From contig JADGRT010000120.1 in the NCBI GenBank assembly GCA_017880715.1, forward strand, positions 1 to 7,866: DNA of 7,866 nt, given 5' to 3'. Numbering within the stretch: the first letter of the stretch is position 1; each line of letters begins with the position of its first letter. Source of the DNA: Verrucomicrobiia bacterium. GTDB lineage: Bacteria; Verrucomicrobiota; Verrucomicrobiia; Limisphaerales; UBA1319. The notes under the pieces are model-generated. The model searched no databases, was not told the DNA's origin, and saw only the letters and a list, made by a program, of their open reading frames with translations. A program made the position numbers and the translations under genes. Of this stretch, positions 1 to 6,225 are shown piece after piece.

Positions 1-160
1 TTCAACGCCGGGTGTGGATGGATCGACGGTTGAGTCCCGAAGGGACGGCTGAGAACCACAAGTTCAGCCGTCCCTTCGGGACTTGGCACACCCAGGCCAT
101 GGTCCCAGCGTTGAAACGCTGGGCTATTTTCAGCCATCCCTCCGGGATGACGGCGTTGAA
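1..160. repeat. Palindromic intergenic repeat element with terminal inverted repeats
   Basis: The first ten bases (1-10) are the exact reverse complement of 151-160, so the element has terminal inverted repeats and may begin before the window. Inside it, 33-52 and 64-83 form a perfect 20-bp inverted repeat around an 11-base spacer. Each of those arms contains its own small hairpin, GTCCC-GAA-GGGAC at 34-46 and GTCCC-TTC-GGGAC at 70-82. Two more palindromes follow: CCCAGCGT-TGAA-ACGCTGGG (104-123) and CATCCC-TCC-GGGATG (135-149). No reading frame looks protein-like. This style of element is abundant between genes in Verrucomicrobiota as I recall; mobility and function are not known to me. Confidence 0.75.
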
Positions 161-291
161 ATCCTAGTGACATTGGACTCAAGGGTCCGGAATAAAGGCG
201 GACAGGATCGCCTGCCCAGTTAGGTTGCAGCGGTTGAATGCGATCCATCGCCAAGCGAATAGGTTGGGACTGAGCCATCTGTTTCAGTAGC
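161..291. other. Intergenic stretch with no recognisable feature
   Basis: I see no gene, tRNA or convincing promoter between the repeat element and the terminator hairpin. Only weak, short palindromes occur, for example GCGAT-CC-ATCGC around 240-251, whose two-base loop is too small to be meaningful. Confidence 0.5.
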
Positions 292-294
292 ATG

Positions 295-323
295 AAAAAG
301 AGCGGCGTAGAGCCGCTCTTTTT
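295..323 (-). terminator. Bidirectional intrinsic terminator after the lipoprotein gene
   Basis: Bases 295-306 and 312-323 pair perfectly over 12 bp around the loop GTAGA (307-311). The stem has a GC-rich core (GAGCGGC/GCCGCTC) and ends in five A:T pairs, giving a run of Ts on either strand. It lies 18 bases beyond the stop of the minus-strand lipoprotein gene (342), exactly where that operon should end. The symmetric tract means it could also stop transcription entering from the left. Confidence 0.85.
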
Positions 324-341
324 ACTGGCGAAAAGGTTAGG

Positions 342-524
342 TCAACGACCTTCGAACATGCCGCCGGGCAGGCCATGCTCCCAGCTCTTGGGGGTGTTCC
401 AAGGTCGGGAGGAGAGGTTTTCCGACTCCGTAGTAGTGGAGCATCCGGAGGATCCCAGGGCCAGGACCAGCAAAACCAGGGCTAAAGTCAGATAGGGAAA
501 GCCATGGAAAACCAGCCGTTTCAT
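342..524 (-). CDS. Small putative lipoprotein with NLSSRPWN tail
   Basis: A 60-residue protein if read from the ATG at 522-524. It starts with a basic n-region (MKRLVFHGF), continues with a hydrophobic core (LTLALVLLVLALG), and then SSGC, an acceptable though imperfect lipobox with the lipid-accepting Cys at about residue 28. The mature part is only about 33 residues and polar (TTTESENLSSRPWNTPKSW), ending HGLPGGMFEGR. An in-frame upstream ATG at 540-542 would add six residues (MLSFID) and overlap the preceding gene. I prefer the inner start because it gives a standard signal peptide and lies just after the upstream stop codon (526-528), consistent with translational coupling. It is the last gene before the hairpin at 295-323. 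Role unknown. I recall similar short 'RPWN' lipoproteins in Verrucomicrobiota but could not search for them. Confidence 0.75.
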   Translation of the reverse strand: MKRLVFHGFPYLTLALVLLVLALGSSGCSTTTESENLSSRPWNTPKSWEHGLPGGMFEGR

Positions 525-525
525 A

Positions 526-1275
526 TCAATAAAAGACAACATCGCCTTCCATCACATCACCCTGCTTCATCTCCGGGATGATGTTGGCGATGCTCCGGGT
601 GGGTTCCACGGTGGTCAAACGCACTTTGCCTATCAATTTGCCGTTGCGGGCAACCAGGAGTTTGCCATCCTGCTTGGCACCCTGATTGATGCCGATATCG
701 AGAATGACGAATTCCCACTTGGAATCCACCGCGATCACTTTGCCCTTCACGCCTTCCATCACAATCTCGGCAGTATCGCCTTTATAGCGCCGGAGTTCGG
801 TATCCAATTTCGAGTTATTGCGCAGCAGAACCACTTTCTCCGCGGCAAAGGCATCGCGTTCGGAGGTCAGGTTCTTCGCTTCAACTTTTAAGGCCTCGAC
901 CTGATCGGGGCGGATGGTTAAGGCCTGCCATTGGGCTAGTTCCCGTTGGGCGTCGTTATACTGTTTGGTGACATCGTCCAGTTTGACTGATTTGTCCTTG
1001 GCCAGTTTTTCCTGGTCGTTGGCTTTGGTGGTGACCGCTTCCAGATTTTTTTGCGTGCCGGCGAGATCGTCGCGCGTCTTTTTCAGATCGACATTGGCCT
1101 TTTTGGCCTCGTTTTTAGCCTCGCGCTCGGACTTTTGAGTGGCCTCCAGGGTGGTCTTCGTTGACGAGAGTTCCTCCGTCAGGCCGACGATTTTCTGTTT
1201 GACCTTGGTTTTGTTCAAGGCCAGGGCACCCACTCCCGCGAGAATGGCTACAATTAAAGCAATTCTAAGTAACAT
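526..1275 (-). CDS. Membrane-anchored coiled-coil protein with MreC/FlgT-like C-terminal domain
   Basis: 249 residues. Residues 4-20 (RIALIVAILAGVGALAL) form one N-terminal transmembrane anchor. Residues 25-165 are rich in K, E, A, Q and D with heptad-like spacing and are predicted coiled coil. Residues 172-249 form a compact beta-rich domain with the pattern VxxVDSKWEFVILDIGINQGAKQDGKLLVARNGKLIGKVRL. The 'INQGAKQDGKLLVARNGKLIGKV' type of motif resembles the SH3-like barrels of MreC and FlgT_C proteins (family knowledge). The likely location is the cytoplasmic membrane, with the coil and barrel in the periplasm, as a scaffold or envelope protein; no enzymatic motif is visible. It is followed directly by the lipoprotein gene, which suggests a two-gene envelope operon. 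No strong Shine-Dalgarno is seen before the ATG (upstream GAGTTAGAAA). Confidence 0.85.
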   Translation of the reverse strand: MLLRIALIVAILAGVGALALNKTKVKQKIVGLTEELSSTKTTLEATQKSEREAKNEAKKANVDLKKTRDDLAGTQKNLEAVTTKANDQEKLAKDKSVKLDDVTKQYNDAQRELAQWQALTIRPDQVEALKVEAKNLTSERDAFAAEKVVLLRNNSKLDTELRRYKGDTAEIVMEGVKGKVIAVDSKWEFVILDIGINQGAKQDGKLLVARNGKLIGKVRLTTVEPTRSIANIIPEMKQGDVMEGDVVFY

Positions 1276-1410
1276 TTTCTAACTCAAATGAGGTTCAACT
1301 TCATGGCAACCTAACGATTTGGCGGACGGGTGTCAACGCTGGCCTTTCGGAAAATGGGATGGCATTTTTCGCGTGCATAATCGAGCCGGATGTGTGACAA
1401 GTTCGAGGCC

Positions 1411-2040
1411 ATGTTTTCCCTACAACGATTATTGGGCAAAGACGACAAGTTTTTCAATCTGCTCGAAGCCAGCGCCGAGCAGTCCAGCAACAGTGTCAAG
1501 TCGCTGGTGGAACTGCTGGCCAAGCCTAATCCCGAGCGCACGCTGGAGGAATTCATCCAGACCCGGCGCAAGGACAAACGGATCACCGAGGAGATTTCCC
1601 TGCAGTTGTGCAAGACGTTCGTCACCCCGCTGGAGCGGGAAGACATCGAGGCCCTGTCCAGCGCGTTGTACAAAATCCCCAAAACCGTCGAGAAGTTCGG
1701 CGAGCGCCTGCTGTTGTGCCAGCAGAATCTCCAGGGTGAGGATTTTTCCAAGCAGACAAAAATCCTCGAGAACTGCACCCTGACCCTGGTGGGCATGGTA
1801 AAATCGCTCCGGCGGAAGCCCGATCTCGAAACCATCAACGAGCAAAATGACCGGCTTCAGTATCTGGAAGGGGAAGCCGACAAGTTGATGCTGGACCTGC
1901 TGCGCGATTTGTATAGCGGCCGGCACGACCCGCTGCGGGTTATCATTCTGCGCAATCTTTACGAGCTGCTCGAGAAGGTGATCGACCGCTGCCGGGACGC
2001 GGGCAACGTCGTTTTTCACATCGTGCTGAAGCACTCTTAA
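1411..2040 (+). CDS. DUF47 family (PhoU-like) phosphate transport regulator
   Basis: 209 residues from the ATG at 1411, almost entirely helical and without membrane segments. The start MFSLQRLLGKDDKFFNLLEASAE is the usual N-terminus of DUF47 proteins. An upstream in-frame ATG at 1390 adds seven atypical residues (MCDKFEA), so I chose the inner start. Family marks seen are TPLEREDIEAL (about 72-82), the acidic LEGEADKL region (about 152-159) and the C-terminal YELLEKVIDRCRDAGNVVFHIVLK. DUF47 proteins are structurally related to PhoU and are normally encoded beside PiT permeases, whose activity they are thought to modulate. Here the permease gene starts 15 bases after this stop codon, which fits one operon. 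It diverges from the minus-strand envelope genes, so its promoter should lie within 1276-1410. Confidence 0.92.
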   Translation: MFSLQRLLGKDDKFFNLLEASAEQSSNSVKSLVELLAKPNPERTLEEFIQTRRKDKRITEEISLQLCKTFVTPLEREDIEALSSALYKIPKTVEKFGERLLLCQQNLQGEDFSKQTKILENCTLTLVGMVKSLRRKPDLETINEQNDRLQYLEGEADKLMLDLLRDLYSGRHDPLRVIILRNLYELLEKVIDRCRDAGNVVFHIVLKHS

Positions 2041-2055
2041 CTCCCAGGCTCTCGC

Positions 2056-3126
2056 ATGGTACTAGCGATCGGCGTCATTCTGGTGGCCCTGGTGTTTGAA
2101 TACATCAATGGGTTTCACGACACGGCCAATGCGATTGCCACCAGCGTTTCCACGAAAGTGCTGACGCCGCGGCAGGCGATCATGCTGGCGACGGCGGGTA
2201 ATTTGCTGGGCGCCCTGTGGGGAACGGCCGTAGCCAGTACGGTGGGCAAAGGATTGGTGGACACGCAGGCGGTTAGCCTGTTGACCATCGCGTGCGCCCT
2301 GCTGGCGGGGATCATTTGGAACCTGATCACCTGGCGGTTGAGCCTGCCCTCCAGCTCCAGTCATGCGTTGATTGGCGGCTTATGCGGCGCCGCCCTGGCT
2401 TCAGCGCAGGGTGACTGGGCCGTGATTAAATGGTCATGGCTGAATCCGGTGACCCACCAAAATGAGGGGTTATGGAACAAAGTGGTATTGCCCATGTTCG
2501 CTTCGCCGCTTTGCGGATTGTTGCTCGGTTTTACGGTCATGGGGATGTTATTGGTTTTGCTGCGCCATTGGAAGCCGCATCACGTCAGTACCGTCTTTGG
2601 CAGGCTGCAACTCTTGAGCGCCGCCTGGATGAGCTTTGGGCATGGCACCAACGATGCCCAAAAAACCATGGGCATCATCGCGCTAACCCTTTTCACGGCC
2701 ACGACGTCCCACCTGTTTGAACGGCTGCCCTCGGCACTGGGCTTTTTGCATACCCCGGAATTCAAGATTGCCTTGTGGGTAAAAATCGCCTGTGCGCTAA
2801 CCATGGCGTCAGGAACCGCCATGGGCGGATGGCGCATCATCAAAACGGTCGGCCACAATTTGGTGAAGATGCAGCCCATTCACGGTTTTGCCGCGCAAAG
2901 CACGGCGGCGGCGGTGATTCAAGTGGCCTCGCATTGGGGCATTCCTCTGTCCACCACCCATGTGATCACCTCGGCGATCATGGGGGTGGGCGCCACCAAA
3001 CGGTTTAGCGCCGTCCGCTGGGGCGTCGTGGAACGCATGGTCTGGGCCTGGGTGTTGACCTTGCCCATCACGGCTGCTACCGGGTATGGGATTTTCCGAC
3101 TGGTGCGGATGATCCACCCCAGATAA
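2056..3126 (+). CDS. pit: PiT-family inorganic phosphate transporter
   Basis: A 356-residue polytopic inner-membrane protein with the two inverted-repeat signatures of the PiT family (TC 2.A.20). The first half has FEYINGFHDTANAIATS (about 14-30) followed by LPSSSSHALIGG (98-108). The second half has SFGHGTNDAQKTMGII (193-208) followed by GIPLSTTHVITSAIMGVG (295-312). These motifs carry the Asp, Asn, Ser and Thr residues expected at the ion and phosphate sites, and none is missing. The central loop (about 121-145, 171-186) is short, as in compact bacterial PiT proteins. Uptake is coupled to H+ or Na+; the sequence does not say which. The DUF47 partner lies just upstream. There is only a weak AGG before the ATG, so translation may depend on coupling to DUF47. 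Confidence 0.96.
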   Translation: MVLAIGVILVALVFEYINGFHDTANAIATSVSTKVLTPRQAIMLATAGNLLGALWGTAVASTVGKGLVDTQAVSLLTIACALLAGIIWNLITWRLSLPSSSSHALIGGLCGAALASAQGDWAVIKWSWLNPVTHQNEGLWNKVVLPMFASPLCGLLLGFTVMGMLLVLLRHWKPHHVSTVFGRLQLLSAAWMSFGHGTNDAQKTMGIIALTLFTATTSHLFERLPSALGFLHTPEFKIALWVKIACALTMASGTAMGGWRIIKTVGHNLVKMQPIHGFAAQSTAAAVIQVASHWGIPLSTTHVITSAIMGVGATKRFSAVRWGVVERMVWAWVLTLPITAATGYGIFRLVRMIHPR

Positions 3127-3181
3127 CTCCGATCGGCTGGCTGCTATCGCAAATCCCGGTGGAACTGCCGGTGAACAAATC

Positions 3182-3520
3182 ATGTCAAACCTGCCGCCCT
3201 ATATTCGTCAGCAAGGCGAAACGGTTGTGCTCTCCGTCAAGGTGCAACCACGAGCGTCTCGCAATCAGATCGGACCGGTCGAGGGGCAGGAGTTGAAGGT
3301 GAAAGTCACCGCGCCCCCGGTGGATGCCGCGGCGAACGATGCGCTGGTGCGATTGCTCGCGGAGCAGTTGGATTGCCCCCGCGGAGCGGTGCGGATGCTG
3401 CGCGGCCAGACGTCCCGCCACAAGGTGCTGGCGATCAGCGGGATGAGCGCCAAAGCCGTAGCCGCCCGCTTGGCGCCGACAGCCGGTTCGCCGGCAATTC
3501 GCCCCAAAAACGGCGGTTGA
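3182..3520 (+). CDS. DUF167 / YggU family protein
   Basis: 112 residues, cytoplasmic, small alpha/beta fold. It follows the DUF167 pattern closely: VVLSVKVQPRASRNQIGPVEGQELKVKVTAPPVDAAANDALVRLLAEQL (about 15-63), then a hydrophobic strand with the basic segment LRGQTSRHKVLAI (about 74-86). The family is widespread but its biochemical role is unclear. The C-terminal tail (TAGSPAIRPKNGG) is an unconserved extension. A GGTGA about nine bases before the ATG at 3182 could serve as a ribosome site. The gene begins 55 bases after the phosphate permease; it may be read through from that operon, but no functional link is apparent. Confidence 0.92.
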   Translation: MSNLPPYIRQQGETVVLSVKVQPRASRNQIGPVEGQELKVKVTAPPVDAAANDALVRLLAEQLDCPRGAVRMLRGQTSRHKVLAISGMSAKAVAARLAPTAGSPAIRPKNGG

Positions 3521-3610
3521 ATTAACGCAAAGACTTAAAGACGCTACGCTAAGTACTCCATTTCACAAATGTGTTCACGAATGAAGAGTTCGGTTATAAG
3601 CGCCAAGCCT

Positions 3611-3761
3611 GTAGCGCAGACTTCCAGTCTGCTGCATCGCGGATTTCCAATCCGCTGGCCGCGCGCACGGCGGACGCGCCTGCAAGAGTGGATGCGCTGT
3701 CTAAATCGCACGCGTAGCCGACTGGAAGTCGGCGATACAGCAGGTTGGAAACCTGCGCTAC
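3611..3761. repeat. Nested palindromic element built of four 7-3-7 hairpins
   Basis: The ends are exact inverted repeats: GTAGCGCAG (3611-3619) against CTGCGCTAC (3753-3761). Inside are four hairpins of identical geometry, each with 7-bp perfect arms and a three-base loop. They are GCAGACT-TCC-AGTCTGC (3616-3632), GCGGATT-TCC-AATCCGC (3639-3655), GCCGACT-GGA-AGTCGGC (3717-3733) and GCAGGTT-GGA-AACCTGC (3740-3756). The left pair has TCC loops and the right pair has GGA, so the element is symmetric at the level of its modules as well as at its ends. The arms differ in sequence while the geometry is kept, which suggests selection on structure or a structure-driven copying mechanism (inference). 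Confidence 0.85.
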
Positions 3762-3863
3762 CGGCGGCAGATGCGCCTCTACCAAAACGTGAGCAGAATT
3801 CTAAAATGCGGCATCAGACGCTGAGGGTTGCAGAAGCCGGCAGCCGCACCCGCTGGGTGAATT

Positions 3864-3891
3864 TCAGCCTTTAGCCTTCAGCCTTCAGCCT
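3864..3891. repeat. Four-copy 7-bp tandem repeat (TCAGCCT)
   Basis: Four consecutive heptamers are seen, three identical TCAGCCT (3864-3870, 3878-3884, 3885-3891) and one TTAGCCT variant (3871-3877). The run ends 57 bases before the SDR start codon. It may simply be slippage; a regulatory role is possible but nothing shows it. Confidence 0.8.
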
Positions 3892-3948
3892 TTCCACCCA
3901 AACCCGCTGCTTGCCAGCCTGCCAGCCACCGCTTAACCTCCAAGCCCC

Positions 3949-4746
3949 ATGAACATGGTTGCGTTAATCACCGGAGCCTCGCGCGGCATCGGCCGGGGCA
4001 TCGCCCTCCAAATAGCCCGCCTGGGTGGAGATCTGCTGGTCAATTATGCCCGCAACACCGACGCCGCCCAACAAACCGCGGCGGACTGCCGAACCGCTGC
4101 CCGGGAAGCCGGGCATGCCATTCGCGTCGAGATCTGCCAGGCCGATGTCGGACAGCCGGCCGATCGCCGGCAGTTGATCGACTTCGCCCGGAGCCGCTGG
4201 CCCCGGTTGGATTTGCTGGTCAACAACGCCGGGGTGGCTCCCCATGTCCGTGCCGATATCCTGGACGCCGACGAGGCCAGCTTCGACCGGCTGATTCAAA
4301 TCAACGTCAAAGGTCCGTATTTTTTAACCCAACAGGTGGCGCGGTGGATGATCGAGCAGCGCCAGGCCGCTGGAGCTGAGGCTTCGTACCATCCCAAAAT
4401 TGTCACCATTTCTTCCATCAGCGCCTACACGGCGTCGGTCAATCGCGGCGATTATTGCGTGGCCAAAGCGGCGTTGTCCATGCTGACGCCTCTCTACGCG
4501 ACGCGGCTGGCCGAGTACGGCATCAACGTCTATGAGATCCGCCCCGGGATAATCGCCACGGACATGACCGGGCCGGTGAAGGAAAAGTACGACCAACTGA
4601 TTGCCGGGGGCCTGACGCCCATCCCGCGTTGGGGGATGCCCGAGGATGTGGGCAAGGCCGTGGCGGCCATCGCGCAAGATCTCCTGCCGTTCAGCACCGG
4701 CGAGGTGATCAACGTGGACGGCGGATTTCATCTGCGGAGGTTATGA
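3949..4746 (+). CDS. SDR-family oxidoreductase (3-ketoacyl-ACP reductase-like)
   Basis: 265 residues, cytoplasmic, a classical short-chain dehydrogenase/reductase. The cofactor motif TGASRGIG is at 8-15 and NNAG at 92-95. The catalytic tetrad is visible: Asn119 (QINVKG), Ser156 (ISSIS), Tyr169 and Lys173 (YCVAK). RPG is at 198-200 and the C-terminal NVDGGF at 255-260. The stretch VYEIRPGIIATDMT ... IPRWGMPEDVG resembles a subfamily annotated as '3-ketoacyl-ACP reductase' that I recall from carbohydrate loci, so fatty-acid synthesis is not the safe reading. It is about 20 residues longer than typical FabG, mainly an insert around 137-149. The stop codon is three bases from the GH88 gene, so a role in uronate or sugar catabolism is plausible (inference). 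There is no Shine-Dalgarno before the ATG; Met3 is an alternative start. Confidence 0.92.
   Translation: MNMVALITGASRGIGRGIALQIARLGGDLLVNYARNTDAAQQTAADCRTAAREAGHAIRVEICQADVGQPADRRQLIDFARSRWPRLDLLVNNAGVAPHVRADILDADEASFDRLIQINVKGPYFLTQQVARWMIEQRQAAGAEASYHPKIVTISSISAYTASVNRGDYCVAKAALSMLTPLYATRLAEYGINVYEIRPGIIATDMTGPVKEKYDQLIAGGLTPIPRWGMPEDVGKAVAAIAQDLLPFSTGEVINVDGGFHLRRL
4736..4740 (+). promoter_or_regulatory. Shine-Dalgarno for the GH88 gene, inside the SDR coding end
   Basis: A perfect GGAGG lies in the last codons of the SDR gene, nine bases before the ATG at 4750. It is the clearest ribosome site in the window. It fixes the GH88 start and supports translation of both genes from one mRNA. 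Confidence 0.8.
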
Positions 4747-4749
4747 GCT

Positions 4750-6180
4750 ATGGCCCTCAAAATCGACACCCAATTAACCGCGAAAAAACTGACGCCGAAA
4801 ATCGAGCGCCTGTTCGATCTGTCGGCCGAGAAAATCCTAAGCCTCGAAAAACACTGGCAGCCGGCACGAGGCACGCCGGTTTTCACGGTGAAAGGCCAAT
4901 ACACCTCGCGGGGGTGGACGGAATGGACACAGGGTTTTCAATTCGGCTCGGCGCTGCTGCAATATGACGCCACGGGAGAAGAGCGCTTTCTCGAACTGGG
5001 CCGGTTGCAGACGGTGCGCTACATGGCCACGCACGTGTCGCACGTGGGGGTGCATGACCATGGTTTTAACAATATTCCCACCTACGGCAACCTCCGGCGG
5101 CTGATGCGTGAGGGTAAAATAGCGGCTAACGAACGGGAGCGGGAGTTTTACGAGCTGGCCTTGAAGGTATCGGGGGCGGTGCAAGCGGCGCGCTGGACGC
5201 CGACGGCCGATGGTCAGGGTTACATTTACTCCTTTAACGGCCCGCACTCGCTGTTCATCGACACCCTCCGCTCGCTCCGTTCGCTGGCGGTGGCGCATCA
5301 GTTGGGTCAGGTGTTGATGGGCGAGCGCGATCGGAAAATCTCCCTGCTGCAACGGCTGGTCGAACACGCCGCCACGACCGCCCGGTATGCGGTGTATTAC
5401 GGCGCCGGGCGCGATGCCTACGACGTGCGCGGGCGCACGGCGCACGAGAGCCTGTTCAATCTGAACGACGGCAGCTATCGGTGTCCCAACTCTCAGCAGG
5501 GCTACTCGCCCTTCAGCACGTGGACCCGTGGACTGGCGTGGGCCATTTGCGGGTACGCCGAGCAGTTGGAGTTTTTCCATCACCTCGGAAGTCGCGCCGG
5601 CGCTCGCGCGGTTGATGCTCCGGTGGCGGAGGATACCGCCCGTGTCCTCAAGGGCGCCGCTGCCATCATCGAGACGATGCTCCAGGCGGCGACCGCCACG
5701 GCTGACTTTTACCTGACGCACGCATGCAGCGATGGAGTGCCGGTCTGGGACACCGGGGCGCCCTGGTTGCATAAGCTGGGGGATTACGCCCGGCGTCCGG
5801 CCGACCCCTACAATGCCTGGGAGCCGGTGGATAGCTCGGCCGCCGCCATAGCATCCCAAGGCTTGATTCGGTTGGGGCATTACTTGATGGCGCGAGGCGA
5901 CCCAGCCGCCGGATCGCGTTACCGTCAGGCTGGCCTAACCGTGGCCCACACCTTGTTCGCCGAACCCTATCTCGCAACGAATCCGAAACACCAAGGATTG
6001 CTGCTGCATTCGGTGTACCATCGGCCCAACGGCTGGGATTACGTGGCGCCCGGACAAAAGGTGCCCAATGGCGAAAGCTCGCTCTGGGGCGATTACCATA
6101 TGCGGGAGCTGGCGCTCATGCTCTGGCGGGAGATCCGTGGTGAAAGCTACTTGACCTTTTTCGATTATGGCGGGAGTTAA
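4750..6180 (+). CDS. Glycoside hydrolase family 88 protein (unsaturated uronyl hydrolase-like)
   Basis: 476 residues with GH88 landmarks in the right order. HDHGF (102-106) matches the family's HDxGF, whose Asp is a key active-site residue (Asp103 here). IDTLRSL (170-176) corresponds to the IDxxxNL segment holding the second essential Asp (Asp171). STWTRGLAWAI (256-266) matches the STWARGQAW-type aromatic/arginine motif, and DSSAAAIAS (361-369) and WGDY (446-449) follow. GH88 enzymes form an (alpha/alpha)6 barrel and hydrate the 4,5-double bond of unsaturated uronic acids at the non-reducing end of oligosaccharides made by polysaccharide lyases. It is longer than the roughly 380-residue core enzymes, with extra segments around 280-300 and 405-445. 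No signal peptide is present, so it should act on imported oligosaccharides in the cytoplasm. The exact substrate (pectic, glycosaminoglycan or ulvan-like) cannot be read from sequence. Confidence 0.9.
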   Translation: MALKIDTQLTAKKLTPKIERLFDLSAEKILSLEKHWQPARGTPVFTVKGQYTSRGWTEWTQGFQFGSALLQYDATGEERFLELGRLQTVRYMATHVSHVGVHDHGFNNIPTYGNLRRLMREGKIAANEREREFYELALKVSGAVQAARWTPTADGQGYIYSFNGPHSLFIDTLRSLRSLAVAHQLGQVLMGERDRKISLLQRLVEHAATTARYAVYYGAGRDAYDVRGRTAHESLFNLNDGSYRCPNSQQGYSPFSTWTRGLAWAICGYAEQLEFFHHLGSRAGARAVDAPVAEDTARVLKGAAAIIETMLQAATATADFYLTHACSDGVPVWDTGAPWLHKLGDYARRPADPYNAWEPVDSSAAAIASQGLIRLGHYLMARGDPAAGSRYRQAGLTVAHTLFAEPYLATNPKHQGLLLHSVYHRPNGWDYVAPGQKVPNGESSLWGDYHMRELALMLWREIRGESYLTFFDYGGS

Positions 6181-6225
6181 TTTTCAAGGCAGATTCGCTG
6201 CCCTTTGGGGGCGAACATTGGGGCC

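Larger units (their letters stand above)
3521..3948. other. 428-base intergenic region with repeats, no gene
   Basis: Just after the DUF167 stop comes an AACGCAAAGACTTAAAGACGC sort of direct repeat (AAAGAC twice, near 3529-3543). The nested palindromic element at 3611-3761 and the 7-bp tandem repeat at 3864-3891 follow. I see no clear intrinsic terminator and no convincing promoter. Open frames across this region, on both strands, read through the palindromes and have repeat-derived composition, so I do not call them genes. Confidence 0.6.

Noticed and set aside
292..495. Plus-strand open frame beginning MKKSGVEPLF
   Set aside because: Its start lies on the terminator hairpin (295-323) and the rest is antisense to the small lipoprotein gene. 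It has no ribosome site or domain.
1276..1410. Divergent promoter with TTGAAC as a -35 box
   Set aside because: A divergent promoter must exist here, but the TTGAAC I can see on the minus strand would place its -10 at the start codon. I cannot support specific boxes.
1429..2034. Long minus-strand open frame opposite DUF47
   Set aside because: It is a Q- and L-rich shadow of a high-GC gene that has clear family motifs on the plus strand.
3611..3761. Possible CRISPR array
   Set aside because: The repeats are palindromes with differing arms in inverted order, not identical direct repeats separated by unique spacers. No cas gene is nearby.
3569..3874. Open frames on both strands in the intergenic region (plus-strand protein with GWKPAL; minus-strand 3594-3785 with DWKSAL)
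   Set aside because: They run through the palindromic element at 3611-3761. Such 'WKSAL/WKPAL' peptides are a familiar artefact of translating these repeats.
4837..5880. 347-residue minus-strand open frame opposite GH88
   Set aside because: It has arginine/proline/glycine-rich, low-complexity antisense composition with no domain. The plus strand holds the GH88 motifs and a GGAGG site.
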